The notes under the pieces were generated by a model. That model made no database searches. It was given only the letters and a program-made list of their open reading frames with translations, and was not told where the DNA came from. A stretch of DNA of 64,000 nt, taken from Rhizobium etli CFN 42 (GTDB taxonomy: Bacteria; Pseudomonadota; Alphaproteobacteria; Rhizobiales; Rhizobiaceae). The stretch covers positions 2,793,001 through 2,857,000 of the forward strand of contig NC_007761.1 in the NCBI RefSeq assembly GCF_000092045.1. The letters are read 5' to 3'. The translations under genes and the position numbers were made by a program. The first letter of the stretch is position 1. The number at the start of each line of letters is the position of its first letter. Shown here piece after piece: positions 57,525 through 64,000 of the stretch.

Positions 57525-59273
57525 TCAGGGTCCGACCAATTGCGGCAGGCGGTCCAGGTAACGTTTGATGGTGCTTTCAATCCGCTCCCTCTCGGCGCCA
57601 TCGACGCTGGCCCTGGCCTGCGACCACAGACCTATCTGAAAACCGAGATAACAGGCCTCAAAAAACTTGAGCACATCGTCGCGCAGATCGCAGTCCGCTT
57701 CCCGCCCGACGAGATCGGCAAGACAATCACGCTCCTTGCTCGAGAGTTCGAACTCCACGCAGGCACCCACGACGTCCCAGGCAATGTCCTGGCACCCGAT
57801 CAGATCGTGGGCCGCATTGTGGTCGAGCGCATCCGTCTTCATGATGCGCCCGGCGGTGGTCGTCAGCCATTCCCATGGGTGAAGCCGGTTGTCCGTATCG
57901 ACCCGTCGCAATCGCCCGGCTAGGCGCTCGGGCGCGCCCATCACACACCTCAATTTTTCTGCCGTGTCCGATCCTACCGCTTCCGTAATATTGAAAATAG
58001 CCATCTCACAAAGTTTGTGGATCGACGCGCCGCCGTTTCGTGCCGGGAGGTGGCGGGCACGAAAACCGAGATAACGCCCGAGGTGATCCACGATATCGCG
58101 CCTGCTTACACCGCTATGGTCGAGGGGCGTTCCATCCAGCCATTCCTCGACAATAAATCCGTAACAGGTGCCGGCAATCTTCGGAATAAATCCGGCTTCG
58201 CTCAGCAAAGAGCCTCTTCTGGCCTTGTCCACGTGGCTCCCGCAAAGCCCGGCAAACTTGACATGCCAAGCCGCTCCTTCGGCTTCCATCAGGAATTTGC
58301 GTTTTTCCATCTGCATATAGCTCGGCGGCCAATGCGAAGGATCGCGATACCGAACATCGCGCCATGCGCCACCGGACAGGTCGCGCCATGACGAAGGGGC
58401 AACTGCGACAACATCGGCGGCCCATGTCTGCAGACGATGTTTTGGGTCTTGGGCCTTCAGGGTAAGATCGTCGAAGCTGACGACATGGCGTGGCCGATCT
58501 CGCCACCGGGTTCGATGCGGCTCGCTTGCATGCGGGCCCGCTTCACCCGCGTGGCTCGGGAAAAAATGAAGCCGGCCAGACGCGACGCCGTTCGCCTGCA
58601 ACCAGTCCGCAACACAGCCGAACGAGCTCCCCGATAGCCCCGGCCCCTCATCGACGATGGCGAAATCGGTGTCACGGTCGGCGAGAATGCGCTCGGAAAG
58701 AGCCGGTGTGACGCGTACGCGCCGTTCGAAGGGATGGCCGGTCGGGCGCAGCGAATAGGCGGGCTCGGCACCCAAGGCTGAGGAAACCAGGGCCGCGAGC
58801 CCGGTCCCGATGCTGCGTATCCCTATGACGACCGTTTTAGGCGTTAGATTTGAGACCGAAGCAGCTTCGATATAGCTCTCGGGATACAAGGCATAAAATG
58901 CATAGCCCTCAGCGCGCTTCATTCGCACCGGATCGGTGCTGTCCAAAAGATCGAGCTTGGATGCCCAATCCTCCGGAAAGGACAAAATGCCGGCAAATCC
59001 GCTTTGCCAAGATTGCATGATCGCGCGTGATTGCATGAGCAGAAGTTTGGCGCCTGCGTCCTGAAGCTCGGACAGATCGTCCGCCCTTTTGCTTGCGAAT
59101 TCCTGGTCGGCCAATCCTTGCACCAGTTCTCCAGTCAGCATGAAGGCTCGAACCAGGCTTTCGTGGCGCCGCCGGCTTGGCTGCATTTCGATGCACGCAG
59201 TCATCAGTCTTGAAATCGATGCACGTACTGCTGCCGCCCTCTCGATGTGCTCGACATCGCCATAGACAAGCAC
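57525..59273 (-). CDS. Phosphoribosyltransferase-kinase-like fusion protein
   Basis: 582 residues. Around 145-250 there is a phosphoribosyltransferase pattern: VVIGIRSIGTGLAALVSSAL then FAIVDEGPGLSGSSFG, whose acidic VDEGPGLSGSS resembles the PRPP loop. After about residue 310 the sequence looks like a kinase/aminoglycoside-phosphotransferase fold: MEKRKFLMEAEGAAWHVKFA, DNRLHPWEWLTTTAGRIMKT and DALDHNAAHDLIGCQDIAWD. The HGD catalytic loop of kinases is not clear. The combination would make a phosphorylated nucleoside- or sugar-like product. Start ATG at 59273. Fold assignment is by eye. Confidence 0.65.
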   Translation of the reverse strand: MLVYGDVEHIERAAAVRASISRLMTACIEMQPSRRRHESLVRAFMLTGELVQGLADQEFASKRADDLSELQDAGAKLLLMQSRAIMQSWQSGFAGILSFPEDWASKLDLLDSTDPVRMKRAEGYAFYALYPESYIEAASVSNLTPKTVVIGIRSIGTGLAALVSSALGAEPAYSLRPTGHPFERRVRVTPALSERILADRDTDFAIVDEGPGLSGSSFGCVADWLQANGVASGRLHFFPSHAGEAGPHASEPHRTRWRDRPRHVVSFDDLTLKAQDPKHRLQTWAADVVAVAPSSWRDLSGGAWRDVRYRDPSHWPPSYMQMEKRKFLMEAEGAAWHVKFAGLCGSHVDKARRGSLLSEAGFIPKIAGTCYGFIVEEWLDGTPLDHSGVSRRDIVDHLGRYLGFRARHLPARNGGASIHKLCEMAIFNITEAVGSDTAEKLRCVMGAPERLAGRLRRVDTDNRLHPWEWLTTTAGRIMKTDALDHNAAHDLIGCQDIAWDVVGACVEFELSSKERDCLADLVGREADCDLRDDVLKFFEACYLGFQIGLWSQARASVDGAERERIESTIKRYLDRLPQLVGP

Positions 59274-59346
59274 CCAGTCCTCCTTCCTGCCGCAATGCCT
59301 GCCCGAACTGATTGGAGATCGTCAGACCTGATCAAAAAAACAGAAA

Positions 59347-59371
59347 AGCGGGAACCGCTGCGGTTCCCGCT
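59347..59371 (-). terminator. Intrinsic terminator/attenuator upstream of the PRTase-kinase gene
   Basis: Minus strand: AGCGGGAACCG-CAG-CGGTTCCCGCT, an eleven-base perfect stem, then TTTTCTGTTTTTTT. It lies 74 bases before the ATG of the minus-strand gene, so any transcript of that gene starting further upstream must pass it. Confidence 0.78.
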
Positions 59372-59373
59372 GG

Positions 59374-59433
59374 TTAGCTTTGTAGATGCCGCAGCAAGCA
59401 GCCCCTGGAGGGAGCCATGCGTTCGAAATCCAT
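59374..59433 (-). CDS. Candidate 19-aa leader ORF before the attenuator
   Basis: ATG at 59433, TAA at 59374-59376, two bases from the terminator stem: [19 protein letters not shown]. It could be a leader peptide whose translation decides folding of the terminator, or a chance ORF (it overlaps the ino1-like start on the other strand). No ribosome site stands out. Speculative. Confidence 0.25.
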   Translation of the reverse strand: MDFERMAPSRGCLLRHLQS

Positions 59434-60520
59434 TCGCGTTGGATTGGTGGGAGTTGGCAATTGCGCCTCGTCATTGGTTCAAGGACTTACCTACTATAAT
59501 AACGCCCGAGAAAACGAGCCGGTTCCAGGCCTCATGCACATCGATCTTGGCGGATATCACGTGCATCATATTGAGATATCTTCCGCATTCGATGTCGCGG
59601 CTTCAAAGGTTGGGCATGATGTCGCGAAAGCGATCTACGCCGAGCCGAACAACACCCAACGTTTCGCAGACGTCGCTCCGACTGGGGTCGAGGTCAAACG
59701 CGGCAGGACGATGGATGGGATAGGCAAGTATCTTAAAGATCGGATCGAGGAATCGACGGAGCCTTCAGTTGATGTGGCGGAAATTCTTAGGCAAACCCGG
59801 ACGGAAGTGCTGGTTTCCTATCTTCCAGTCGGCTCGGAAGAAGCAACGAAATGGTACGCCGAACAGGCCCTCGCGGCAGGTTGCGCCTTTATCAATTGCA
59901 TTCCGGTATTCATAGCCTCCAAACCGGAATGGCGGCAGAAGTTTGCTGCCCGCAAGCTGCCGCTCATCGGCGACGATATCAAGAGCCAGGTGGGGGCAAC
60001 GATCGTCCACAGAATGCTCGTCAATCTCTTCCGCGAACGAGGCGTCCGAGTGGATCGCACCTATCAGCTGAATTTCGGCGGAAACACCGATTTTCTCAAT
60101 ATGCTCGAGCGCGAGCGGCTGGAATCAAAGAAGATCTCCAAGACCCAGTCGGTCACCAGCCAATTGGATATTCCGCTTCCGGCTGACGATGTCCATGTCG
60201 GCCCAAGTGACCATGTCCCATGGCTCACCGATCGGAAATGGGCTTATATCCGTCTCGAGGGCACCACCTTCGGGGGTGTGCCGCTCAATGCCGAGCTGAA
60301 GCTTGAGGTGTGGGATTCCCCCAATTCCGCCGGCGTGGTCATCGATGCAATACGGTGCGCCAAACTGGCGCTCGACCGAGGTCTGGGCGGAGCCCTGACA
60401 GGGCCGTCGAGCTATTTCATGAAATCGCCGCCGCAACAATTCACCGATCACGAGGCCCGCCGTCGAACGCAAAATTTCATCGATGACCAGGAGGATGTTC
60501 TGCGCGGAGCCGCGGAATGA
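59417..60520 (+). CDS. Inositol-3-phosphate synthase
   Basis: 367 residues of the prokaryotic myo-inositol-1-phosphate synthase family: [20 protein letters not shown] (NAD-binding), [40 protein letters not shown] and [40 protein letters not shown]. Makes inositol phosphate from glucose 6-phosphate via NAD-dependent oxidation, enolisation and aldol cyclisation. Family and size match actinobacterial/archaeal-type enzymes. Coupled to a histidine phosphatase by ATGA. Confidence 0.9.
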   Translation: MRSKSIRVGLVGVGNCASSLVQGLTYYNNARENEPVPGLMHIDLGGYHVHHIEISSAFDVAASKVGHDVAKAIYAEPNNTQRFADVAPTGVEVKRGRTMDGIGKYLKDRIEESTEPSVDVAEILRQTRTEVLVSYLPVGSEEATKWYAEQALAAGCAFINCIPVFIASKPEWRQKFAARKLPLIGDDIKSQVGATIVHRMLVNLFRERGVRVDRTYQLNFGGNTDFLNMLERERLESKKISKTQSVTSQLDIPLPADDVHVGPSDHVPWLTDRKWAYIRLEGTTFGGVPLNAELKLEVWDSPNSAGVVIDAIRCAKLALDRGLGGALTGPSSYFMKSPPQQFTDHEARRRTQNFIDDQEDVLRGAAE

Positions 60521-61116
60521 CGGCAACGTTCTTCCTGATACGTCACGCCGCGCATGATAATGTCGGGAATTTCCTGGCGGGCCGTACAGCTGGAATTTCG
60601 CTTGGCGATGCCGGCCGCTTGCAAGTTCAGCGGCTCGGACAGCGGCTGCGACGCGAGGACATCAATGCGATCTACACCAGCCCGCGCGAACGAACACGCG
60701 AGACGGCAGTGGGTATAGCAACAGCCTGTGGCCTGTCTCTGCCGCAAACAGACGAAGCCTTGGACGAGGTGAATTTCGGCAACTGGTCCGGCAAGACGTT
60801 CGAAGTTCTCAATGACGATCCGCTGTGGCGCCGCTGGAATATCTCACGCAGCCTCACCCGCACGCCAGGAGGCGAGACGATGCTGGACGTCCAGACACGG
60901 ATCTTCGGCCTGATGGAGACTTTGACCAGCGTCGGCAACGACAGGCGAATAGCCCTTGTGTCTCATGCCGATCTCATCAAGGCGGCTGTGAGTCATGTTC
61001 TGGGACTTCCAATCGACGCTTGGCCCAGATTTGATATTGCACCCGCTTCCGTCACGACAGTTGTGATCGGCGACTGGGGTGCAAAAGTGATGACGCTCAA
61101 CGAAGTGACCCTATAA
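60517..61116 (+). CDS. Histidine phosphatase (phosphoglycerate-mutase-like)
   Basis: 199 residues. RHAAH at residues 8-12 replaces the usual RHG, with Arg-His catalytic pair, [20 protein letters not shown] (second catalytic Arg), [17 protein letters not shown] and [18 protein letters not shown] (second His). Removes phosphate from a phosphomonoester. Overlaps the inositol-phosphate synthase by four bases, so a natural substrate would be inositol phosphate or its derivative; that is inference. Confidence 0.88.
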   Translation: MTATFFLIRHAAHDNVGNFLAGRTAGISLGDAGRLQVQRLGQRLRREDINAIYTSPRERTRETAVGIATACGLSLPQTDEALDEVNFGNWSGKTFEVLNDDPLWRRWNISRSLTRTPGGETMLDVQTRIFGLMETLTSVGNDRRIALVSHADLIKAAVSHVLGLPIDAWPRFDIAPASVTTVVIGDWGAKVMTLNEVTL

Positions 61117-61148
61117 GCCGTTCGTTAGATCCTACCCGGGGAAGTCAA

Positions 61149-62123
61149 ATGATCGAAGCTACGATGATCTGGAACGAGCCGAACAACAAATCGCACTGGG
61201 ATCCGGAGATCGATCCTGAATGGAGCCTGTTTGCGCAAATGGCAATCCTGGCGGCCGATGCCATCGCAGCCAAGAATCCGGAACTGACGAAGGTGCTCGG
61301 CGGAATATCTCCAATCGACCCCTTCTTCATCAGCCGCATGAAGAATTACGGCGTGCTCGATCACCTCGACGCCGTCGCCCTGCATGGCTTCCCGCTCGAC
61401 TGGAACCTCTGGCAAATTCATGAGTGGCCGGAGAAAATCAATGAAATCCGCGCTGTCACCGATCTGCCGATCTGGGTCAGCGAAGTGGGCGTCTCGACCT
61501 TCGGCGCCGAGGAAGTACAATTGTGGGGTCTGCGACGTACGGCCGAGTTGCTCAAGGGCAGAGTCCAGCGTTGCCAGTGGTACAGCCTCTACGACCTCCC
61601 CCGATCATGGGAGGCAACAACGCGTCATCGCGAAGCCGAAGGCTCCTCCTACTATAGGCACTACTATATGGGCCTTCTGCGCGAAGACGGAACGCCCAAA
61701 CCGGCGCTTGAGGAGTTTGCCAAACACACGCCGGATTTCGGGCTGGTGCAGTGGTTCCACTTCGAAGACCCGCGGCTGGATGAGGCCGCTGCCTGGATGA
61801 GGCGGCTGGGCGTGAAATCTGTGCGCACCGGGCTTTCCTGGGCGGACCGATTCCGGCCCAACGCCCTCGATTGGTTCGACCGGCAGATGCGTGCCCTCGA
61901 AGACTTCGACGTAACGGTGACATTCTGCTTCACGCCGGAGCATAGAGGTATCGCGCCGCACCATACCAGTGCACCCCTGGTGCCCGAAGAATTCGGAGGG
62001 TTCTGCGAGGAAATGGTCGAACGTTATGCACCGCGCAGGGATAGCGGATATGCGTCACGCGTTGCCAAGTCAGCTGCCCGTCTGCTGGGGCTTGAATCAC
62101 GTGCGTCCCTCGGAACCGGCTAG
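61149..62123 (+). CDS. Glycoside-hydrolase-clan-A-like protein, apparently circularly permuted
   Basis: 324 residues. It opens at TMIWNEPNNKSHWDPEIDPE, normally the fourth strand with acid/base Glu (E10), then LGGISPIDPFF, AVALHGFPLDWNLWQIHEWP, and nucleophile-strand IWVSEVGVST (E112), ending the barrel near QWYSLYDLPRSWE. Only then come the strands that should precede: FGLVQWFHFEDPRLDEAAAW, RRLGVKSVRTGLSWADRFRP, DVTVTFCFTPEHRGIAPHHT, and EEFGGFCEEMVERYAP. The eight strands thus run 4-5-6-7-8-1-2-3. Substrate unknown; neighbours suggest an inositol or sugar glycoside. Confidence 0.7.
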   Translation: MIEATMIWNEPNNKSHWDPEIDPEWSLFAQMAILAADAIAAKNPELTKVLGGISPIDPFFISRMKNYGVLDHLDAVALHGFPLDWNLWQIHEWPEKINEIRAVTDLPIWVSEVGVSTFGAEEVQLWGLRRTAELLKGRVQRCQWYSLYDLPRSWEATTRHREAEGSSYYRHYYMGLLREDGTPKPALEEFAKHTPDFGLVQWFHFEDPRLDEAAAWMRRLGVKSVRTGLSWADRFRPNALDWFDRQMRALEDFDVTVTFCFTPEHRGIAPHHTSAPLVPEEFGGFCEEMVERYAPRRDSGYASRVAKSAARLLGLESRASLGTG

Positions 62124-63527
62124 ACCCAGGCTCTGTGCTATCCGGCCAATCGGCCCCCGGGAATAAGCGACTCCCTGATAGCATGCCAAGGCAGCACGAG
62201 CCCACAGAATGTAAAGTCTGGGGCTGTGCAAGAAATCGGCGATTGCAAAGGCGCGGTGACTCCAGAAGCTGATCCAATAGCGCATGATGTAGAGCGCCAT
62301 GCGCCGCCGAGACAGGCCATGGCGACCGGCACGGACACGTTTGCGCGGGCGCATACGCATATGAGGCCAGGTCAACCGGAACGCGAGGCCCTCGCGACGC
62401 TGACGGAATCCGGCGGCTTGGGTGGCTACAACAAAGTCGGAATCCACAGAAGACAGTGCGATCCTCTTCTCGGCGTTTCCCGCCTGGATCACATCTAGAA
62501 GTGCTTTTGAGCGGACGATCACCACGTTCGTTCCTCTTCCATCAGAGGAGTAGGGCTCCTTCCAGGCATCCCCGAATGCGATATCGGCCGTTTCTGCAAC
62601 GACGTCGTCGCAGAAATTGCAGGCGGAATTCTGGAAAAAGCCCGCACCCCAGTCACCATCGACCAGATGCCACCAGTCTTGGGCGCACGTCTCTCCGTTT
62701 TCGAGTGTCAGCTCAGCCCGATACCAATTCGCAGGCCGATCCTGGGCCTTCTTCCTGTAGTCGAGCCGTTTAACCTTCCGGATGTCCTGCCCCATTTGCC
62801 ATGCGAAGCTCTCGGCCATGCGCGCGCTTTTCATATGGCCGCAAAACAGCCCAAGCGTGAAGGCAATTCGCTTCTTCAATACTGGATCATCGGCACAGGC
62901 CAGTCGCACCGCCTTGATGAAACAAGGAATGCCAACCACGGCGTACCGGCCGGGCGCCTCGCGAATGGACTGAAGCACTCCGGAAAGCTCGACTGGATAA
63001 TATCGCGATTTGGCGCCCGCCTGAAGTTCCTGCAGATCACGTGACAGCGAATAATGAAACAGGCGCCGTTCCGATTGCGGATCATCGCTCTCCTTGACGT
63101 GAGCAACACCATCGACAAGCCCCAGGCGCAGCAATTCCGCTGCCACCCAAGTAACCATGCCGCCGGAGCTGCCGTTCGAACGGTATTCCCCTTCCTCGAC
63201 ATAGCCGACAAAAGCAGCCTCGTAACGACCCAGCAGAGGGTCTCGGTTTTTCGCAGCGGCAAAATATTCGGCTGCCAATTCATCCTCGTCCCTGGCCATC
63301 GGCGAAAACGGGCAAATTCGCGCAAATTCTTCATCACGGCCCTGCAACCAAGTCTTCGGGCCTGTCGGCTTCATCTGCCCGTACCGGTCGAGTTCCATGT
63401 GCACATCCGGTCGCGCTGACCTTGCGGCACAGGAGCCGCAGCCGATGCAGCAGCCGGAGCCTGCAATATCCTTGGGAGCGATGCCCGGCGTGAGCCGATT
63501 TTGTTGACCGGAGCTATTGCAGGGCAT
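62097..63527 (-). CDS. FrhB-family (coenzyme F420 hydrogenase beta-like) protein
   Basis: 476 residues. N-terminal GSGCCIGCGSCAARSARPDV is a four-Cys iron-sulfur-type motif, followed by the FrhB/FdhB N- and C-terminal domain patterns (YRSNGSSGGMVTWVAAELLR, PVELSGVLQSIREAPGRYAV, GIPCFIKAVRLACADDP, SACNFCDDVVAETADIAFGD). Outside methanogens such proteins lie in polysaccharide loci next to pyruvyl transferases, as here. Probably a flavin/Fe-S oxidoreductase in surface glycan synthesis. Its 3' end overlaps the convergent barrel gene by 27 bases. Confidence 0.85.
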   Translation of the reverse strand: MPCNSSGQQNRLTPGIAPKDIAGSGCCIGCGSCAARSARPDVHMELDRYGQMKPTGPKTWLQGRDEEFARICPFSPMARDEDELAAEYFAAAKNRDPLLGRYEAAFVGYVEEGEYRSNGSSGGMVTWVAAELLRLGLVDGVAHVKESDDPQSERRLFHYSLSRDLQELQAGAKSRYYPVELSGVLQSIREAPGRYAVVGIPCFIKAVRLACADDPVLKKRIAFTLGLFCGHMKSARMAESFAWQMGQDIRKVKRLDYRKKAQDRPANWYRAELTLENGETCAQDWWHLVDGDWGAGFFQNSACNFCDDVVAETADIAFGDAWKEPYSSDGRGTNVVIVRSKALLDVIQAGNAEKRIALSSVDSDFVVATQAAGFRQRREGLAFRLTWPHMRMRPRKRVRAGRHGLSRRRMALYIMRYWISFWSHRAFAIADFLHSPRLYILWARAALACYQGVAYSRGPIGRIAQSLGLAGSEGRT

Positions 63528-64000
63528 GGCTGAGATAGGTGTTGGATGTATCGCGCAGCGAAGATATTCGCTGCGAAATGCCCACAGGAAGCGGGTTATC
63601 GAGGATAGTATCCAGATCCGATGGTGTCGTATCTTCGGTCAGTACATGATGTTCGGCTCGGACGAGCCGCGTTAGATCGCGTATCTTATTAGAGCGGTAA
63701 TCGGAGAGGACACATGCAAATGGCTTCTCGTTGACAAGCGAGAACACGCATCCATGAAAGAAGTTCGTTACGACAGCCTTTGCTCCGGAAATGAATGTGG
63801 CGAAGTCCTCCGGCCCGGCGTCAATCCATTGCTCGTCGGCCCAATCGTTCCGATAGCCGATGCTGACAAGCCGATAGCCCCGGTCTCCTGCCCACCGGCG
63901 CACTGCATCCTGGAACCACGTGGGAAAACTGTGCCCATAGACGGCTATATAGGCTGCCGCCTCCCCGTCATCCCTGCTCGCCTTCATCATCTGCGGAAAT
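63514..64000 (-). CDS. Polysaccharide pyruvyl transferase-family protein, partial (N-terminus beyond right edge)
   Basis: The last about 160 residues of a pyruvyl transferase (CsaB/ExoV-type GT fold). Seen: AAYIAVYGHSFPTWFQDAVR, FISGAKAVVTNFFHGCVFSL, VNEKPFACVLSDYRSNKIRD. The TNFFHGxxFSL motif is the family landmark. The frame is open to base 64000, and the ATGs near 63988 are unlikely to be the start. Adds pyruvate ketals to surface polysaccharide. It overlaps the FrhB gene start by 14 bases and is co-transcribed upstream of it. Confidence 0.82.
   Translation of the reverse strand, partial: FPQMMKASRDDGEAAAYIAVYGHSFPTWFQDAVRRWAGDRGYRLVSIGYRNDWADEQWIDAGPEDFATFISGAKAVVTNFFHGCVFSLVNEKPFACVLSDYRSNKIRDLTRLVRAEHHVLTEDTTPSDLDTILDNPLPVGISQRISSLRDTSNTYLSHALQ

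Overview
The window looks like chromosome (or a large chromid) of a Rhizobium-type alphaproteobacterium, most likely the R. leguminosarum/etli group. The evidence is the high and even G+C, dense gene packing with many ATGA overlaps, two families of short palindromic intergenic repeats of a kind common in rhizobia, a type II lumazine synthase (RibH2) behind an FMN riboswitch, and a Zur/ZnuABC/COG0523 zinc module. There are no phages, transposases, CRISPR arrays or rRNA operons. One tRNA gene (Lys, CUU anticodon) is present.

Layout. 1-3.4 kb: ferric-siderophore ABC importer on the minus strand (binding protein, two permeases, ATPase running off the left edge). 3.5-4.6 kb: soluble class III nucleotide cyclase. 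5-11.6 kb: small secreted and hypothetical proteins, an SRPBCC protein, the FMN riboswitch with ribH, a VOC protein, a DUF1194 protein, and a LysR/SDR/RidA divergon. 11.7-18 kb: the most unusual part. A DUF5706 (Pycsar-effector-like) membrane protein is divergent from a 1239-residue FecR-TPR-outer-membrane-barrel protein, which is translationally coupled to a CHASE2 nucleotide cyclase. 18-26.4 kb: TetR with its membrane target, an epimerase, a nucleotidyltransferase preceded by a leader-peptide/terminator arrangement, FAH and gamma-carbonic-anhydrase proteins, and a BTLCP peptidase. 26.5-27.8 kb: a secreted collagen-like Gly-rich repeat protein. 28-32.9 kb: the zinc regulon, with zur-znuB-znuC opposite znuA, then a zinc-GTPase and a previously uncalled 54-residue CxCxxC protein; three matching candidate Zur boxes tie these together. 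33-39.4 kb: VOC protein, CNNM/CBS protein, chromate resistance pair, a candidate sRNA, a tandem pair of small secreted Cys proteins, and the tRNA. 39.6-47.3 kb: PhzF, Nudix, an EEP phosphatase, an Fbp-type ABC importer whose ATPase has a frameshifted C-terminus, and a secreted hydrolase divergent from an OhrR-like MarR regulator. 48-54.4 kb: aldo/keto reductase, two divergent aminotransferases, a decayed VapC remnant next to an intact ParDE-like pair with a methyltransferase, and a DUF2231 protein. 54.4-64 kb: PQQ-type sugar dehydrogenase, then a metabolite/polysaccharide locus: methyltransferase, phosphoribosyltransferase-kinase fusion, inositol-phosphate synthase, histidine phosphatase, a glycoside-hydrolase-like protein that appears circularly permuted, an FrhB-type protein and a pyruvyl transferase cut by the right edge.

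Best candidates for something undescribed: (1) the FecR-TPR-barrel/CHASE2-cyclase/DUF5706 locus as a trans-envelope cyclic-nucleotide signalling or defence system; (2) the 56.7-62.1 kb inositol-phosphate locus with its PRTase-kinase fusion and permuted barrel; (3) two putative attenuators on the minus strand (21.66-21.82 kb and 59.35-59.43 kb) with tiny upstream ORFs; (4) the Zur-linked 54-residue cysteine protein. All calls are from reading sequence only; no database search was run.
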